Origin: Tyto alba | Taxonomy: Eukaryota; Chordata; Aves; Strigiformes; Tytonidae | Direction of reading: 5' to 3' | Length of the DNA: 64,000 nucleotides | Assembly (NCBI RefSeq): GCF_018691265.1 | Contig: NW_024881330.1 | Coordinates: forward strand, 15,189,386 to 15,253,385 | Part shown: positions 61,831 to 64,000 of the stretch, in pieces | How positions within the stretch are numbered: the first letter of the stretch is position 1 | How the letters are laid out: each line of letters starts with the position of its first letter | Notes under the pieces: model-generated | What the model saw: only the letters and a program-made list of their open reading frames with translations | The model's database searches: none | What the model was told of the DNA's origin: nothing | Translations under genes and position numbers: made by a program

Positions 61831-64000
61831 GTTTCCCTCCCTGAGTTACTTCCCTTCTCAAGGCTGCCCCCAGAACTTCCTGTGACTGAAGAACATATCC
61901 TTCCATCTCCCATCTCTGACTGTTTGGTAGAAACAGCCTCAAAAGATCGAGAAACAGATGGATGGACTGTTCTTGGTATTTCTCCCAGGAATGAAGGTTT
62001 GGTTGCCAGTGGCTTTAGTTTCATTGGAAGAGGCAGCTGCTATCCTACAGCCAAGTGAGAAGATTAAATGATTTGGGGACAGTGAGTTCACCCAGGAGAG
62101 AAGGGGTGGAGAAGACAGTGTTTTGGCACAGTGAATCTCTTTTGTGCTGGGAGAGCAAGTGGCTGGACTAGGCTGTGCTGGGCGGTACTGACTAACCCAG
62201 AAATGACTAAAACAAATGGTCCTTGAAACACGATTTGGAGCAGAGCCTACAGCACGTCTGCAGCTCACATGAGATAAATCCTAGAAATAGTTGGAAGGGA
62301 CATCTGACTGCAACAAAAGGCTGAGTCTTACTTTAAAGTGCTTGGAAAGGATGAAAAGGCCCACTAGAAAAATTGACTGGGTGCTAAGAATGACAGACAC
62401 TACATGACTGCTGGGAAATTTAGTACCTGATACTGCTTGTGGGATGGGCAGAATATGTGCCTTGCTCAGATAAAAGCACTGTGGTGTATTTAAGAGCCTC
62501 AACCGTCCTTGAACTTGCTTCCTGATTCCTCAGAAGGGATTGGTGTAGCCAAGGAAAGATTGTTGTTCCAGATGTGCATCTGGGTTTCTCTCAGCCTCTC
62601 AAGGCCTCCCCTGAACAAAGGATCTATTAGAAGATGCTCCCCTGCCACAGAAAAGCTGCTCAGAGGATTTAAGCACATCAGTTTTATAGTAATAAGAGTT
62701 CATAGGTATATTCCCCTGCACTTCCTCAGCTGGTTGGAATAAATACCTCACCTGCTTTCTTGTAGAGAATAGACCCCAAACTCACCCCTGCTCTTTAAGC
62801 TCCTCACAAATATGAGCTTTGCTACTTCCCCCATACCTAATCAAGCATTTCAAACTTGTTCTGCACCTACTTGCTGCTTCTTAGACCTGGTAGGCAAGCA
62901 CTACTGAGGAGACAGGAAAAGAAGCTCTGCTGGGAGAGATTTTTATTCTCTGTTTCCTGAAAAAGGCGTCTGGCTGGTATTAGGAGAAAGAGATTTTCTG
63001 TGTGTAAGCCTTCTTCCTGGTGTTACTGGCAAAAACAAGGGACAGGTTTAAATAGCTTCTGGGAGGATCTCCTTTTGAAACCAACATCCACAGCTCAAGC
63101 TCTCTTGCAAACTGTGTGCCCTCCTGACATGCCTCTAATACAAAACACATCCTTGCCGCCAAATACAAGAAGTTATAGGAGACTGCTGGAACTGCATTCG
63201 GAGGAAAAAGCACACAGGCTTAGCGTGAGAAAACAGCAATATGTCTATATGAACAGTAAATAAAAATCTCTCTCCTGGTAACTCTGCCAAGAGTTCATTA
63301 CTTTGGTTTCCTGCCTGCTGGTGTAAACATCCAGTAGCAAATGTCCTCTAACCACATGGCTTCATGCATCCACCTCTGCTAACCCTCTCTCCCAGCATGG
63401 TGGCAGTGGGTATAATAGGCCTAGTCTTCAGGTATACTTGGAAGGCCTCTCCCTAAACCTTTTGGAAATGTTGCCTGGTTCTTTCCTGAGACTTTCATAC
63501 CTACTGCAGCTCTTGTGATTTCAGCATCAGCTGATGGGGAGCAGAAGTTGACAGAGTTGGTTCAGGACTGTGACTGTTCCCTAGAAAGGACCCTGAGAAG
63601 CCAGTGGAGACCTTCTGCTGTTTCCACATAAAAGCAACTGTAGCTGACAAAGGTTTATGTAACATCTCCTTATACAACCCTAATGACACTGAAGCCATAG
63701 CTCCTCCACACAATCTCTTCCAGTATTTAACCATCTTCCAAGCAGAAAGTATTTTTCCAGAGCACAGCCTACATCTCTCTTGCTGTCTTTTAACTTGATT
63801 TCTTCCTCTTCTGTGCTCAATATTGGTAGAAAACAGACAATTTTGCTGCTACTTTTAACTTAGAAGACTTGTCCCTTTCTCCAGACTGAGTCATCCCAGT
63901 TCTTTCAGTCCTTTCTTTGCATTCTCTTCATTCCTCTCTCTTTCATTTGTCCATTTGGTTTCTGTTTTTACTAGATAAATAGATATAAAAATGCTTAAAA
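61831..64000. other. intergenic right end
   Basis: Mostly AT-rich non-coding sequence. I see no gene, known repeat or RNA in it. Confidence 0.65.

Noticed and set aside
34101..64000. TNFRSF11B exons
   Set aside because: Looked for the cysteine-rich CDKCPPGTY-type text expected from synteny; none found on the plus strand.
1..64000. CRISPR arrays, operons, phage or bacterial mobile systems
   Set aside because: The sequence is vertebrate nuclear DNA; no regularly spaced repeats or bacterial-type gene packing occur.

Overview
The window looks like nuclear DNA from a bird. Three things point that way: several CR1 non-LTR retrotransposon copies with the typical 5' truncation and ATTCTATG-like 3' ends; a solo LTR of a type I associate from memory with many neoavian genomes; and a six-exon vertebrate collectin gene. 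The species cannot be named from the sequence. A non-galliform (neoavian) bird is my inference from the LTR type only.

The one protein-coding gene I can support is COLEC10 (collectin liver 1, CL-L1), on the minus strand with coding sequence from 33871 down to 14827. Six coding exons (148, 72, 72, 54, 96 and 392 nt) join in a constant phase with GT-AG introns. They give 277 residues, the length I recall for human COLEC10: signal peptide, short N-terminal segment with one Cys, uninterrupted Gly-X-Y collagen domain, CDC-containing neck and a C-type lectin domain. The WND motif is kept, but the motif that is normally EPN, EPS or QPD reads KPH here, so two expected calcium and sugar ligands are replaced.

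Layout: 1-7090 is intergenic sequence 3' of COLEC10 with no recognisable gene. 7091-9515 is a 5'-truncated, dead CR1 on the minus strand. 9925-11560 is an older CR1 on the plus strand, so the two lie head to head. 11561-14826 is the COLEC10 3' flank or possible 3' UTR and contains a short CR1 3' end at 14301-14358. 14827-33871 is COLEC10. Its introns hold a (CA)n tract next to the exon 5 acceptor, an ancient CR1-like fragment at about 22990-23330, and a sense-oriented solo LTR at 28231-28821 in the 12-kb first intron. 33872-64000 is about 30 kb of AT-rich 5' intergenic DNA. In mammals TNFRSF11B lies divergently on that side of COLEC10 and MAL2 lies downstream. I found no exon of either here, so the window probably ends before both.

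The 5' intergenic part carries several hairpins, a cluster of short direct and inverted repeats at 48198-48375, an exact 116-bp tandem duplication at 61083-61319 and a 105-bp (TTTTA)n microsatellite at 61726-61830. I see no CRISPR array, operon, rRNA, tRNA or multi-gene accessory system. The most interesting biological point is the altered lectin site of COLEC10.
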